NCBI RefSeq assembly: GCF_001865995.1
Contig: NZ_MLQQ01000035.1
Coordinates: forward strand, 62,001-126,000
DNA: 64,000 nt
Reading direction: 5' to 3'
DNA from: Anaerobacillus arseniciselenatis
GTDB taxonomy: Bacteria; Bacillota; Bacilli; Bacillales; Anaerobacillaceae
Positions 18,858 through 27,873 of this stretch are shown piece after piece; the first letter of the stretch is position 1, and each line of letters begins with the position of its first letter. Position numbers and translations under genes: made by a program. The notes under the pieces are model-generated. The model ran no database searches and was not told where the DNA came from. It saw nothing but the letters and a program-made list of their open reading frames with translations.

Positions 18858-18886
18858 TTCACAAAACTGTGAAAAATGTTTATAAT
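18858..18886 (+). promoter_or_regulatory. citZ promoter with palindrome over the -35 box
   Basis: TTCACA (18858-18863) and TATAAT (18881-18886) are 17 bases apart, a good housekeeping promoter. The -35 box is half of a perfect palindrome, TTCACAAAACTGTGAA (18858-18873), a likely regulator site. No clear CcpC-type ATAA-N7-TTAT dyad was seen. Confidence 0.6.
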
Positions 18887-19183
18887 TGAAATTAGTTAGA
18901 AAACTCTTTAAACATCATAAAAGTTTTATGAAAAAAGAGTAGGTTCAAAAAGGCCTAAAGATTACTACTAAATATTGCTGACGATTCCGAACAATTATGT
19001 TCAAATGGGAACAAATAAATATTTTACTATAGTTATAATCCGTACTATTGGGTTAAAGATTAATAGATTTAACTTTCGTCGTCGGCAACCAACTACTGTA
19101 AGGACTTTTTGAACTGTCTTCTTCGTTCAAGCATGACAAGTTTGTTTTAAAAATCATTCTATTTGTAAAGGAGAGGTTGAAAA
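18887..19183 (+). other. Long 5' leader of citZ
   Basis: No convincing gene lies in these ~300 bases. They hold a hairpin (ACTCTTT at 18903-18909 with AAAGAGT at 18934-18940, enclosing TCATAAAA-G-TTTTATGA) and a GAAC-AATTAT-GTTC palindrome at 18989-19002. There is no T-run suggesting attenuation. The purpose is unknown. Confidence 0.45.
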
Positions 19184-20299
19184 ATGAGTACTACTCGTGG
19201 TCTTGAAGGTGTTGTTGCAACAACGTCGAGCGTAAGTTCAATTATCGATGGTGTGTTAACTTATCATGGTTTTAACATTGATGATTTAGCAGATCATGCA
19301 AGCTTTGAGGAAGTAATTTTCCTTTTATGGAACGGTCGTCTTCCTAATGAGGCTGAATTAAATCAGTTAACTGAAGATTTAGCAAGTTATGCGGAAGTTC
19401 CTCAAGGTGTCATCGACCAGATGAAGATGTATGATATTGAGAAGGTTCACCCAATGGCTGCTCTACGCACAGCTATCTCAAACTTAGGATTATACGACTC
19501 TGAGGCTGATGATCAATCTGAAGAAGCGAATAAGCGCAAAGCTCTTAAATTGCAAGCTCAAGTACAAACAATAGTGACAGCGTTTTCACGAATTCGCGAA
19601 GGAAAAGAACCAGTTGCACCTCGTAAAGATTTAGGTTTTGCTGCAAATTTCCTTTACATGCTTAATGGAGAAGAGCCAGATGATATTTCAGTAAATGCTT
19701 TTAATAAAGCGTTAGTTTTACACGCTGACCACGAATTAAATGCGTCGACATTTACAGCTCGTGTTTGTGTCGCAACTTTATCTGATATGTATTCTGGTGT
19801 TACTGCTGCAATTGGCGCCTTAAAAGGTCCTCTACACGGTGGAGCTAACGAAAGAGTTATGGCGATGTTAATGGAAATTGGAGAAGTTGATAATGTTGAG
19901 CCTTATATTACAAATGCATTAAATAATAAAGTGAAAATCATGGGCTTCGGTCACCGTGTATATAAAGACGGAGATCCTCGTGCTAAGCACTTAAGAGAAA
20001 TGTCGAAACAATTGACATCTATTACTGGTGAAACAAAATGGTATGAAATGTCTATAAAAATTGATGATATTGTAACTCGTGAAAAAGGTTTACTACCTAA
20101 CGTAGATTTCTATTCTGCTAGTGTTTATCATAGTTTAGGAATTAAGCATGACTTGTTTACACCAATATTTGCAATTAGTAGAATGTCAGGATGGATTGCA
20201 CATATTTTAGAGCAATTTAGTAACAACCGATTAATTAGGCCGCGTGCGGAATATATCGGACCTGATAAACAAGTTTATGTACCAATGGACCAGCGTTAA
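19184..20299 (+). CDS. citZ: Citrate synthase
   Basis: A 371-residue type-II-like small citrate synthase condensing oxaloacetate and acetyl-CoA. Active-site regions: HADHELNAST near 184, LKGPLHGGANERVM near 218 (first catalytic histidine), GFGHRVYKDGDPRA near 258 (second catalytic histidine) and LPNVDFYSASVYHSLG near 306 (catalytic aspartate). AGGAGAGG precedes the ATG. It is the first gene of citZ-icd-mdh, the oxidative TCA arm, with spacing of roughly 180 bases to the next genes. Confidence 0.96.
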   Translation: MSTTRGLEGVVATTSSVSSIIDGVLTYHGFNIDDLADHASFEEVIFLLWNGRLPNEAELNQLTEDLASYAEVPQGVIDQMKMYDIEKVHPMAALRTAISNLGLYDSEADDQSEEANKRKALKLQAQVQTIVTAFSRIREGKEPVAPRKDLGFAANFLYMLNGEEPDDISVNAFNKALVLHADHELNASTFTARVCVATLSDMYSGVTAAIGALKGPLHGGANERVMAMLMEIGEVDNVEPYITNALNNKVKIMGFGHRVYKDGDPRAKHLREMSKQLTSITGETKWYEMSIKIDDIVTREKGLLPNVDFYSASVYHSLGIKHDLFTPIFAISRMSGWIAHILEQFSNNRLIRPRAEYIGPDKQVYVPMDQR

Positions 20300-20481
20300 T
20301 CACATGTGTTGGGGAGATTAATCTACTAAAAGATTATATGGAGTGAAAAGCATATAGATGTTGGAGGGGGAGCTTGTAGATAAAAATATTAAGCCGCCAA
20401 AGATCATGCTTGTTTTTCACTTCTCCCATTACATATATAAATTAAAACAAGAAAAAAAGAATTTTTTAGGAGGTAATAGTA

Positions 20482-21753
20482 ATGGCAAATGGCGAAAAAA
20501 TTACTGTTCAAGGTGGAGTTTTAAACGTACCGAACAATCCGGTGATCCCTTTCATCGAGGGTGATGGTATTGGACCAGACATTTGGGCTGCTGCTTCTCG
20601 TGTAATTGATGCTGCAGTAGAAAAAGCATATAATGGTGAAAAGAAAATTGAGTGGAAAGAAATATTAGCAGGTGAAAAGGCGTTTGATCAAACAGGACAA
20701 TGGCTTCCAGAAGAAACATTAGAAGCAGTGCGTGAGTATATTATTGCAATTAAAGGTCCATTAACTACTCCAATCGGTGGTGGGTTCCGTTCTCTTAACG
20801 TAGCATTACGTCAAGAGCTAGATTTATATACTTGCTTACGTCCAGTTCGCTACTTCACTGGTGTACCATCACCGGTTAAAAGACCTGAAGATACTGACAC
20901 GGTAATTTTCCGTGAAAACTCTGAAGATATTTATGCAGGTATTGAGTATGAAGAAGGAACTCCTGAAGTTAAAAAGTTGATTGCGTTCTTACGTGATGAA
21001 ATGGGTGCTACAAAAATTCGTTTCCCAGAAACTTCTGGTATTGGTATTAAGCCTGTATCACAAGAAGGAACTTCTCGTTTAGTTCGTGCTGCCATTGAGT
21101 ATGCAATTAAAGAAGGACGTAAAAGTGTAACGCTTGTTCATAAAGGTAATATTATGAAATTTACTGAAGGAGCGTTCAAAAACTGGGGCTATGAATTAGC
21201 AGAAAAAGAATTTGGTGATAAAGTATTTACTTGGGCTCAGTATGATGAGATTGTTGAAAAAGATGGAAAAGATGCTGCTAATAAAGCGCAAGCAGATGCA
21301 GAAGCAGCTGGTAAGATTATTGTTAAAGATGTTATTGCAGATATCTTCTTACAACAAATTCTTACACGTCCAAAAGACTTTGATGTAGTTGCAACAATGA
21401 ACTTAAATGGTGACTATGCATCAGATGCGTTAGCTGCACAAGTTGGAGGAATTGGAATTGCTCCTGGAGCAAACATCAACTATGAGACGGGACACGCAAT
21501 TTTCGAAGCTACACATGGTACTGCTCCGAAATACGCTGGACTAGATAAAGTTAACCCTTCATCTGTATTACTTTCAGGTGAGTTAATGCTTCGTCATTTA
21601 GGTTGGAATGAAGCAGCTGACTTAATTATGAGTTCTATGGACAAAACAATCGGAAGTAAAGTAGTAACTTATGACTTTGCACGTTTAATGGATGGGGCGA
21701 CAGAAGTTAAATGTTCAGGTTTTGGTGATGCATTAATTAAAAACATGGACTAA
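20482..21753 (+). CDS. icd: NADP-dependent isocitrate dehydrogenase
   Basis: A 423-residue enzyme oxidatively decarboxylating isocitrate to 2-oxoglutarate; the length equals B. subtilis Icd. [14 protein letters not shown] near 24 opens the fold; [15 protein letters not shown] near 140 binds isocitrate and includes the serine phosphorylated in E. coli; [24 protein letters not shown] near 310 contains the metal aspartate; HGTAPKYAG near 346 is the cofactor loop. AGGAGG lies eight bases before the ATG. A short frame overlapping the start on the same strand is not considered a gene. Confidence 0.96.
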   Translation: MANGEKITVQGGVLNVPNNPVIPFIEGDGIGPDIWAAASRVIDAAVEKAYNGEKKIEWKEILAGEKAFDQTGQWLPEETLEAVREYIIAIKGPLTTPIGGGFRSLNVALRQELDLYTCLRPVRYFTGVPSPVKRPEDTDTVIFRENSEDIYAGIEYEEGTPEVKKLIAFLRDEMGATKIRFPETSGIGIKPVSQEGTSRLVRAAIEYAIKEGRKSVTLVHKGNIMKFTEGAFKNWGYELAEKEFGDKVFTWAQYDEIVEKDGKDAANKAQADAEAAGKIIVKDVIADIFLQQILTRPKDFDVVATMNLNGDYASDALAAQVGGIGIAPGANINYETGHAIFEATHGTAPKYAGLDKVNPSSVLLSGELMLRHLGWNEAADLIMSSMDKTIGSKVVTYDFARLMDGATEVKCSGFGDALIKNMD

Positions 21754-21940
21754 AAACTTAATTGAAATCTAAAATAATATAGGCTGATTCAAATAGGGTA
21801 TAGACTCTGTCATTATTAGATATGGCGAGTCTTTCCCTTATTGAGTCACCCTTATCTTTTATACTTAAAAGTAACTGGTTTATAAAACGTAAATATACAT
21901 TCATTTATGAAACTAAAATTTACGATAGGGAGCGAGTAAA

Positions 21941-22879
21941 ATGGCAATTAAACGAAGAAAGGTTTCGGTTATTGGTGGCGGGTTTACTGGAGCAACGACT
22001 GCGCTTATGGTAGCTCAAAAAGAATTAGGTGATGTTGTATTAGTAGATATTCCGCAAATGGAAAATCCGACAAAAGGGAAAGCCTTAGATATGTTAGAAG
22101 CTAGTCCAGTACAAGGGTTCGACTCTAACATAGTAGGTACTTCAAATTATGAAGATACAGCTGGTTCTGATATCGTTGTTATTACGGCTGGTATTGCTAG
22201 AAAACCTGGTATGAGTCGTGATGACTTAGTTAATACGAACGCTGGAATTATGAAGGCTGTTACAAAAGAAATTGTGAAACATTCTCCAGATTGTTATATT
22301 GTTGTACTTACAAACCCTGTAGATGCGATGACTTATACAGTGTTTAAAGAATCTGGTTTCCCTAAAAACCGTGTTATCGGTCAATCAGGGGTTTTAGATA
22401 CTGCTCGCTTCCGTACATTCGTATCACAAGAGTTAAACGTATCTGTGGAAGATGTAACAGGCTTCGTATTAGGTGGACACGGTGATGATATGGTCCCTCT
22501 AGTACGATACTCATACGCGGGTGGAATTCCATTAGAGAAGCTTATTCCTGCTGAGCGTTTAGAGCAAATTGTTGAGCGTACTCGTAAAGGTGGCGGAGAA
22601 ATCGTAAATCTATTAGGTAACGGAAGTGCGTATTATGCTCCGGCAGCATCTATTGTTCAGATGGTAGAAGCGATCTTAAAAGATAAAAAGCGTATTATCC
22701 CGACAATCGCCTATTTAGAAGGGGAATACGGTTTTGAGAACCTATACTTAGGTGTTCCAACCATCATCGGTGGAGATGGAATTGAAAAAGTGATTGAGTT
22801 AGACTTAACAGATGACGAGAAAGCATCTCTACAAAAGTCTGTTGATTCCGTAAAAAATGTTATGACAGTTTTACAATAA
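21941..22879 (+). CDS. mdh: Malate dehydrogenase
   Basis: A 312-residue LDH-like malate dehydrogenase making oxaloacetate. The NAD site [15 protein letters not shown] is at 9-23, the substrate loop [12 protein letters not shown] near 86 has the arginines characteristic of malate specificity, and [18 protein letters not shown] near 173 carries the proton-relay histidine. It ends the citZ-icd-mdh cluster and is followed by a strong hairpin, consistent with operon termination. Confidence 0.96.
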   Translation: MAIKRRKVSVIGGGFTGATTALMVAQKELGDVVLVDIPQMENPTKGKALDMLEASPVQGFDSNIVGTSNYEDTAGSDIVVITAGIARKPGMSRDDLVNTNAGIMKAVTKEIVKHSPDCYIVVLTNPVDAMTYTVFKESGFPKNRVIGQSGVLDTARFRTFVSQELNVSVEDVTGFVLGGHGDDMVPLVRYSYAGGIPLEKLIPAERLEQIVERTRKGGGEIVNLLGNGSAYYAPAASIVQMVEAILKDKKRIIPTIAYLEGEYGFENLYLGVPTIIGGDGIEKVIELDLTDDEKASLQKSVDSVKNVMTVLQ

Positions 22880-22926
22880 TTAAAGTATAACGTCGTCACT
22901 AGATTTAATAAAAAGTACTTATAAAA

Positions 22927-22966
22927 AAGTAGAAATCCGGTTTTCATAATAACCGGATTTCTACTT
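22927..22966. terminator. Strong hairpin after mdh
   Basis: AAGTAGAAATCCGGTT and AACCGGATTTCTACTT form a perfect 16-bp stem with an eight-base loop. The T-run is weak, so it may act as much in mRNA 3'-end protection as in termination. Confidence 0.75.
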
Positions 22967-23049
22967 ATAATATAAGTAGTGGGTTTTACATTTATAATTA
23001 ATAAAAGTTTAGCTTGAAAATGCGTTCTGCAATGTTTTTTAGTCTAAAA

Positions 23050-23063
23050 TGTAAGCGCTTTAA
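23050..23063. promoter_or_regulatory. Candidate CcpA cre site upstream of the MaoC-family gene
   Basis: TGTAAGCGCTTTAA closely fits the catabolite-responsive element pattern (TGWAANCGNTNWCA; last position pair imperfect). It lies about 140 bases before the start of the MaoC-family gene. Confidence 0.5.
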
Positions 23064-23200
23064 AATGTTTAGGGTTATGAGTTAATAAAGTTGTATAAAG
23101 TGTTTAATATGTAAAAGGCTTTCTATTATTTAAAAAGCAGCAATTCAGTAACTCATACTTCTAAACTAATACATCACAAGATGAGGAAAGAGGGGTTAAA

Positions 23201-23680
23201 ATGCTAAACAAAAAGCGACGTTTAGGTAGAAATATTAATGCTATTAAAGTAGGAGAAAAATTAGAGTTAACTAAGAAGGTTGAAGATAAGGATATTTTAT
23301 TATATTTAGGGCTCACTGATGATGCTAATCCACTTTTTATACAACATGATTATGCATCGCAAACTCCGTTTAAAAAGCCAATTGTCCCTCATATTATGAT
23401 TACAGGTTTTATTACTGGAGCAATTTCAAAGTACTTACCAGGACCCGGAAGTTCAATTGTTAATCAAAATTTACAATTCCCTAAGCCACTATATCATTAC
23501 GGATCGATTAAATTACTTTTGGAAACGTTAATTGTTGACGAAGCTAAACATTATATAGAATTAAAGGTTGAAGGGACCGATGAATTTGATAACGTTGTTG
23601 TTGAAGGGACAATTGGAATTTGTCCACCACATGAGCTTAAGCCAATTGCATATAAAACAGGTACATTCGAAAATTTTTAA
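23201..23680 (+). CDS. MaoC-like hotdog dehydratase-family protein
   Basis: A 159-residue single-domain hotdog protein. The segment LTDDANPLFIQHDYASQTPFKKPIVPHIMITGFI (about 42-75) is the MaoC hydratase motif with the catalytic aspartate and a histidine-like position, and residues 78-145 complete the hotdog sheet. Members hydrate enoyl-CoA or related thioesters; the actual substrate is not clear. GAAAGAGGGG is the ribosome site. The cre-like site upstream suggests carbon catabolite control. It lies between mdh and phoP, a position also seen in related bacilli as far as I recall. Confidence 0.8.
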   Translation: MLNKKRRLGRNINAIKVGEKLELTKKVEDKDILLYLGLTDDANPLFIQHDYASQTPFKKPIVPHIMITGFITGAISKYLPGPGSSIVNQNLQFPKPLYHYGSIKLLLETLIVDEAKHYIELKVEGTDEFDNVVVEGTIGICPPHELKPIAYKTGTFENF

Positions 23681-23710
23681 TCATTAAAAAAGTTGATATC
23701 ATAAAATGAG

Positions 23711-23823
23711 GCTGACTTAATAGTATCTCTTTCCCTCTTAATCAATGCTATAATTAGAAGCATGTGTATAACATTGCTCAATTTAGCTAGAGGCAAACAC
23801 GTTACTAACAAGTCAGCTTTTTT
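23711..23823 (+). terminator. Long-loop terminator after the MaoC-family gene
   Basis: GCTGACTT (23711-23718) pairs with AAGTCAGC (23810-23817), followed directly by six T residues. The 91-base loop has an inner AAGCATGTGTATAACATTGCT hairpin (positions 23758-23778). The large loop resembles other terminators in this window that carry inserted modules. Confidence 0.6.
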
Positions 23824-23830
23824 GTGTGAA

Positions 23831-23864
23831 AGTTGGTTTGTTGGTTAGTGATTAGTTGGTTAGG
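23831..23864 (+). repeat. Family D GTTGGTTAG tract before copy A4
   Basis: AGTTGGTTTGTTGGTTAGTG and ATTAGTTGGTTAGG run in tandem immediately before family A sequences. Confidence 0.6.
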
Positions 23865-23871
23865 ACCCCGG

Positions 23872-24010
23872 GTGACTTTTCATATTAGATGGTGGCTGGC
23901 ATGCGGCAATGAGAGTTTTGTATGAAAAAAGGCGGATGATTTCGTGAAAGAGCCTTTGAGATTCGTTAGAAGGTCAAAGCGAAGAGAAGGAGATCATCCG
24001 CCTTTTCCAT
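23872..24010 (+). repeat. Family A hairpin repeat, copy A4
   Basis: It starts with a remnant (CTTTTCATATTAGATGG) of another unit and a weak linker palindrome, then left arm GGCGGATGATTTC (23931-23943), conserved interior (GAGCCTTTGAGATTCGTTAG, AGCGAAG), and right arm GATCATCCGCC (23992-24002). GGCGGATGAT and ATCATCCGCC are complementary but unlike arms of other copies. It lies upstream of phoP. Confidence 0.88.
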
Positions 24011-24083
24011 ATTAGTAAGATATAAACTGAAGATTAGTATATAATATACATTTATACAGGCCTGTTTTTAAGGAGGATATTAG

Positions 24084-24806
24084 ATGGGACAAAGACTATT
24101 AGTTGTAGACGACGAAGAATCAATTGTTACTTTGTTACAATTCAACTTAGAAAAATCAGGATATGAGATCATTACAGCGATGGATGGAAAAACAGCGTTT
24201 GAATTGGCAAAAGAACAAAGCTTTGATCTCATTATTTTAGATCTAATGCTACCGGAAATGGATGGGTTAGAAGTTTGTAAACAATTAAGACAAAGTAAGA
24301 ACAGTACACCAATCCTTATGTTAACAGCGAAAGACGATGAATTTGATAAAATATTAGGGTTAGAACTTGGTGCGGACGATTACATGACTAAACCGTTTAG
24401 CCCTAGAGAAGTTGTTGCTCGAATACGTGCAATTCTTCGTCGAGTTAACAAATCAGCTGAAGTTGCTGCGGATAACATAGAAAAAAGTGACTCGATTATA
24501 AAGTTTGGCGAAGTTGAGGTCTATCCTGAAAATTATGAAGTATATTGTAAAGGGAGTAAATTAGAACTAACCCCTAAGGAATTTGAATTATTACTATATT
24601 TAGCTAGTCACAAAGGAAGAGTGTTATCGAGAGATCAGTTGCTTAATGCAGTTTGGAACTATGAGTTTGTAGGTGATACAAGGATCGTTGATGTTCATAT
24701 TAGTCACTTAAGAGAGAAAATAGAACCGAATACGAAAAAACCAATTTACATAAAGACGATTCGAGGGCTTGGCTATAAGCTCGAGGAGCCACAACTAAAT
24801 GTATAA
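24084..24806 (+). CDS. phoP: Phosphate regulon response regulator PhoP
   Basis: A 240-residue OmpR-type regulator. The receiver domain (3-120) has acidic D9-D10, phospho-acceptor D53 (ILDLMLPEMDG) and a switch lysine in LTAKDDE; the winged-helix effector (about 140-235) has LTPKEFELLLYLASHKGRVLSR and the recognition helix VDVHISHLREKI. It activates phosphate-starvation genes when phosphorylated by PhoR. The stop overlaps the phoR start by eight bases. No clear TTAACA-type Pho boxes were seen just upstream. Confidence 0.94.
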   Translation: MGQRLLVVDDEESIVTLLQFNLEKSGYEIITAMDGKTAFELAKEQSFDLIILDLMLPEMDGLEVCKQLRQSKNSTPILMLTAKDDEFDKILGLELGADDYMTKPFSPREVVARIRAILRRVNKSAEVAADNIEKSDSIIKFGEVEVYPENYEVYCKGSKLELTPKEFELLLYLASHKGRVLSRDQLLNAVWNYEFVGDTRIVDVHISHLREKIEPNTKKPIYIKTIRGLGYKLEEPQLNV

Positions 24807-26571
24807 ATATCGAAACAAGCTTACGATTTCTTTATTAATCGCAGTTTTTTTTGTGTTAGCAGGGTTAGGCATATCACTAGGACAAATTTTTAAAGACTTT
24901 TATTTTGATCATGTAAGTGAACGTCTATCTAAAGAGGCTCGTATTGTTGCGATAAGTGTTCTTGAAGCAGGACTACACGATGAAGATCTTTCGAAAATTG
25001 TTAACGATGTTGGTGAGCAGTTAGCAACAAGAGTTACTGTTATTTTACATACAGGTGAGGTGATCGCAGAAACAGAAGCTCCGCTTAATGAAATGGAAAA
25101 TCACCTGCATAGACCAGAGTTAATCCAAGTAAGGGAAGAAGGAGAAGGACAGGCGATACGTTATAGTGAAACTTTAGGCGCAGAACTTCTTTATTATGCT
25201 GTTCCTTTAATCGATGACCGTCAAATCATTGGTTATGTTCGTTTAGGAATAACAATACACATGTTAAATGAGGTAAATAAGAAAATTTGGGTTGTACTAT
25301 TAGTTAGTATTACAGCTGCGTTTCTTTTGATTATCGTTTTAAGCTTTCGTATTACAAATGAAATGACAAGACCTATTGAAAAGGTTACAGCAGTTGCTAA
25401 CCAACTCGCCAAAGGTAACTTTAAAGCAAGAGCATCTGAAGTCAAAAATGATGAAACAGGACAATTAAGTAGATCTCTTAACATACTTGCACAAAATTTA
25501 GAAGAAATTACACGAACGTATGAAGCACAACAAGAGCGGCTTGAGACCTTAATTGAAAATATGGGAAGTGGCTTGATTTTAATTAATAACAAAGGCGAAG
25601 TTAGCCTTATTAATAAGTCGTGTAAAAAGATATTTCATGAAGATATCGATCACTGGTTAACGAAGGTTTATCATAAAGTGATTCCTCATAAACAAATTAT
25701 AAAAATTGTTCAAGAAATATTTTTAAGTGAAAAAGGACAAAAGAAGCACATTATATTACCTATTCAGCTAGAGATGCGACATTTTGATGTTTATGGCGCA
25801 CCTATCATTAGTAGTGGTGGAAAAGAGAGCTTAAAAGGAATTGTTCTCGTTTTTCACGATATTACAGAACTGAAAAAGTTGGAACAAATGCGTAAAGATT
25901 TTGTAGCAAACGTTTCCCATGAACTAAAAACACCGATCACTTCAGTCAAAGGTTTTACAGAAACATTGTTGGATGGTGCTGCCGAGGATGAAGCTTTAAG
26001 AAAGCAATTTTTAAACATCATTTGGGATGAGTCTGAACGACTCCAAAACTTAATTCAAGATTTATTAGATCTTTCAAAAATCGAACACAGTGAATTTCAA
26101 CTAAACTGGCAACGAGTGGACTTAAGCATGTTAACAGATGATGTAATTGTCATGCTTAAAGGTAAAGCTAAGCAAAAAGATATTTCATTAACAAAAGTAA
26201 CCGAAGGATCTAGCACGATTGAAGGTGATCCACTAAGGATAAAACAAGTAATGATTAACCTTATCAATAATGCGATTATGTACACCCCTCAAGGTGGCCG
26301 AATCAATATTAATGTGACTGAAACAAATGAAAAAGTCATTTTCGGAGTGAAAGATACTGGTATTGGAATTAGTAAACAAGAAGTTTCACGTGTATTTGAA
26401 CGTTTTTACCGAGTTGACCGTGCCAGAAGTAGAAATTCAGGTGGAACGGGACTAGGTTTAGCAATTGTAAAACATATAGTAGAAGCACATCAGGGAGAAA
26501 TTATTGTTGATAGTGAAGTAGGAAAAGGTACTTTGTTTGCAATTTGTTTCAACAAAAAGGCTCAATTGTAA
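24799..26571 (+). CDS. phoR: Phosphate regulon sensor histidine kinase PhoR
   Basis: A 590-residue membrane kinase. TM1 at about 8-30, an extracytoplasmic sensor region (31-155), TM2 (about 160-182), HAMP (185-235), PAS (about 240-345), HisKA with the phospho-histidine in NVSHELKTPITSV at about residue 373, and HATPase with N box NLINNAIMYTP, DTGIGISKQE and GTGLGLAIVKH. The arrangement equals Bacillus PhoR. Translational coupling to phoP is indicated by the overlap. In most bacilli polA follows directly; here hflK-hflC intervenes. Confidence 0.93.
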   Translation: MYKYRNKLTISLLIAVFFVLAGLGISLGQIFKDFYFDHVSERLSKEARIVAISVLEAGLHDEDLSKIVNDVGEQLATRVTVILHTGEVIAETEAPLNEMENHLHRPELIQVREEGEGQAIRYSETLGAELLYYAVPLIDDRQIIGYVRLGITIHMLNEVNKKIWVVLLVSITAAFLLIIVLSFRITNEMTRPIEKVTAVANQLAKGNFKARASEVKNDETGQLSRSLNILAQNLEEITRTYEAQQERLETLIENMGSGLILINNKGEVSLINKSCKKIFHEDIDHWLTKVYHKVIPHKQIIKIVQEIFLSEKGQKKHIILPIQLEMRHFDVYGAPIISSGGKESLKGIVLVFHDITELKKLEQMRKDFVANVSHELKTPITSVKGFTETLLDGAAEDEALRKQFLNIIWDESERLQNLIQDLLDLSKIEHSEFQLNWQRVDLSMLTDDVIVMLKGKAKQKDISLTKVTEGSSTIEGDPLRIKQVMINLINNAIMYTPQGGRININVTETNEKVIFGVKDTGIGISKQEVSRVFERFYRVDRARSRNSGGTGLGLAIVKHIVEAHQGEIIVDSEVGKGTLFAICFNKKAQL

Positions 26572-26584
26572 GTGGATAATATCT

Positions 26585-26624
26585 TAGTTGTTTAGTTAGT
26601 TGGTTGGTCAGTCAGTTTGAAAGG
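26585..26624 (+). repeat. Family D tract before copy A5
   Basis: TAGTTGTTTAGTTAGTTGG followed by TTGGTCAGTCAGTTTGAAAGG, the same degenerate GT-rich tract as elsewhere. Confidence 0.55.
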
Positions 26625-26670
26625 AAGATACACGTTTTTTACATTAAAATGATAAAACTACAACTAGTTT

Positions 26671-26775
26671 GGATGAAAAAATTCGGGTGGTTTTGCGAAC
26701 GAACGTCTGAGATTCTTAAGAAGGTCAAGGTGAAGTGAGGGAAAGCACCCGAATTTTCCATCTTAGATGGTGACA
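26671..26775 (+). repeat. Family A hairpin repeat, copy A5
   Basis: Left arm ATTCGGGTGGTTTTGC (26680-26695), diverged interior (GAACGTCTGAGATTCTTAAG, AAGGTCAAGGTGAAG), right arm GAAAGCACCCGAATTTTCC (26740-26758). TTCGGGTG and CACCCGAA are complementary and unique to this copy. It lies between phoR and hflK and could end phoR transcription. Confidence 0.82.
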
Positions 26776-26883
26776 ATTTATATGTGAAAAATAAATCTGG
26801 AAAGTTATGAAACTTTTATTTTAGTTCAAACGTAGTATAATTGTTAACATGATAGAAAACTACAAAAGGAAAGTGGGGAAACA

Positions 26884-27873
26884 ATGATGGTCACAATAAA
26901 ACAGATTATCCTCGGCTTCGTTTCGCTAATTGTTATTTCGATATTAGCGCTATTTTTAACGACAGGTTGGTATATTGTTGATGAGAGTGAGCAAGCAGCA
27001 CTAATTACGTTCGGTAAAGTCGATGAACATGTGACAGAACCAGGGTTGAAATTCAAATTACCTTGGCCAATTCAACGTGTAGAAATTTTACCACGTGGTA
27101 CGTTTACAACGACTGTTGGCTACGATGAAAGAGACGGAGAAGTTGTTGAATACCGAGATGAAGCGAAAATGATTACTGGAGATGAAAACATCTTACTTGC
27201 GGACTTAGTTGTCCAATGGAGGATCACAAACCCTGAAATGTTTTTATTCAATTCTAATGATCCAGAGCAAATTTTATTTAGTGCCACTTCAGCAGCACTT
27301 CGTGGGGTCATTGGAAGCTCAAGAATTGATGATGCCTTAACGGATCAACGTCCAGAAATTGAAGCACAAGTATGGGATTATTTAGTGGCATTGATTGAAA
27401 AATATGATATTGGAATTTCGGTTATGGACGTAAAACTTCAAGATGTTGAATTACCAAATGAAGACGTTCGTCATGCATTTATGCAAGTAACGGATGCTCG
27501 TGAGGAACGCCTAACAAAAATTAATGAAGCGAACAAATATCGAAATCAAAAAATTAACGAAGCTCAAGGGGAGCAAGATGCGATTATTTCTCGTGCTGCA
27601 GGAACAAGAGCTGAGCGCCTAGAGCGAGCTCGTGGGGATGTAGCGAGGTTTAATGCCCTTTACAATGAATATTTAATTAATCCAGATGTAACGAGAAGTC
27701 GTTTAGTGATTGAAACTTTAGAGCGAGTACTACCAAATACAGAAATTTATATTATGGACAGTGGTAGTGATACTGTGAAATATTTACCGATTCGTTCGTT
27801 AGAAGGATCAACAAGTGGTAGCAACACAACTACGTCTACTTCTACGTTACCTAGACAAGGGGGCGAAAATTAA
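26884..27873 (+). CDS. hflK: SPFH-domain protein HflK
   Basis: A 329-residue protein with one N-terminal membrane helix (about 9-28) and an SPFH/band-7 domain (about 30-225: WYIVDESEQAALITFGKV, PGLKFKLPWPIQRVEILP) followed by a charged coiled coil (about 215-265) and a Ser/Thr-rich tail. With HflC it forms a large membrane complex that encloses and modulates FtsH protease (established in E. coli). The start is ATG at 26884 or 26887. The stop shares one base with the hflC start, so the two are translationally coupled. Confidence 0.9.
   Translation: MMVTIKQIILGFVSLIVISILALFLTTGWYIVDESEQAALITFGKVDEHVTEPGLKFKLPWPIQRVEILPRGTFTTTVGYDERDGEVVEYRDEAKMITGDENILLADLVVQWRITNPEMFLFNSNDPEQILFSATSAALRGVIGSSRIDDALTDQRPEIEAQVWDYLVALIEKYDIGISVMDVKLQDVELPNEDVRHAFMQVTDAREERLTKINEANKYRNQKINEAQGEQDAIISRAAGTRAERLERARGDVARFNALYNEYLINPDVTRSRLVIETLERVLPNTEIYIMDSGSDTVKYLPIRSLEGSTSGSNTTTSTSTLPRQGGEN

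Noticed and set aside
20358..20564. 68-codon frame overlapping the icd start
   Set aside because: It overlaps icd in another frame, has no known motif, and the icd ribosome site explains the sequence.
23690..24083. Pho boxes upstream of phoPR
   Set aside because: No pair of TTAACA-like motifs with 11-bp spacing was found; the region is mainly terminator and repeat.
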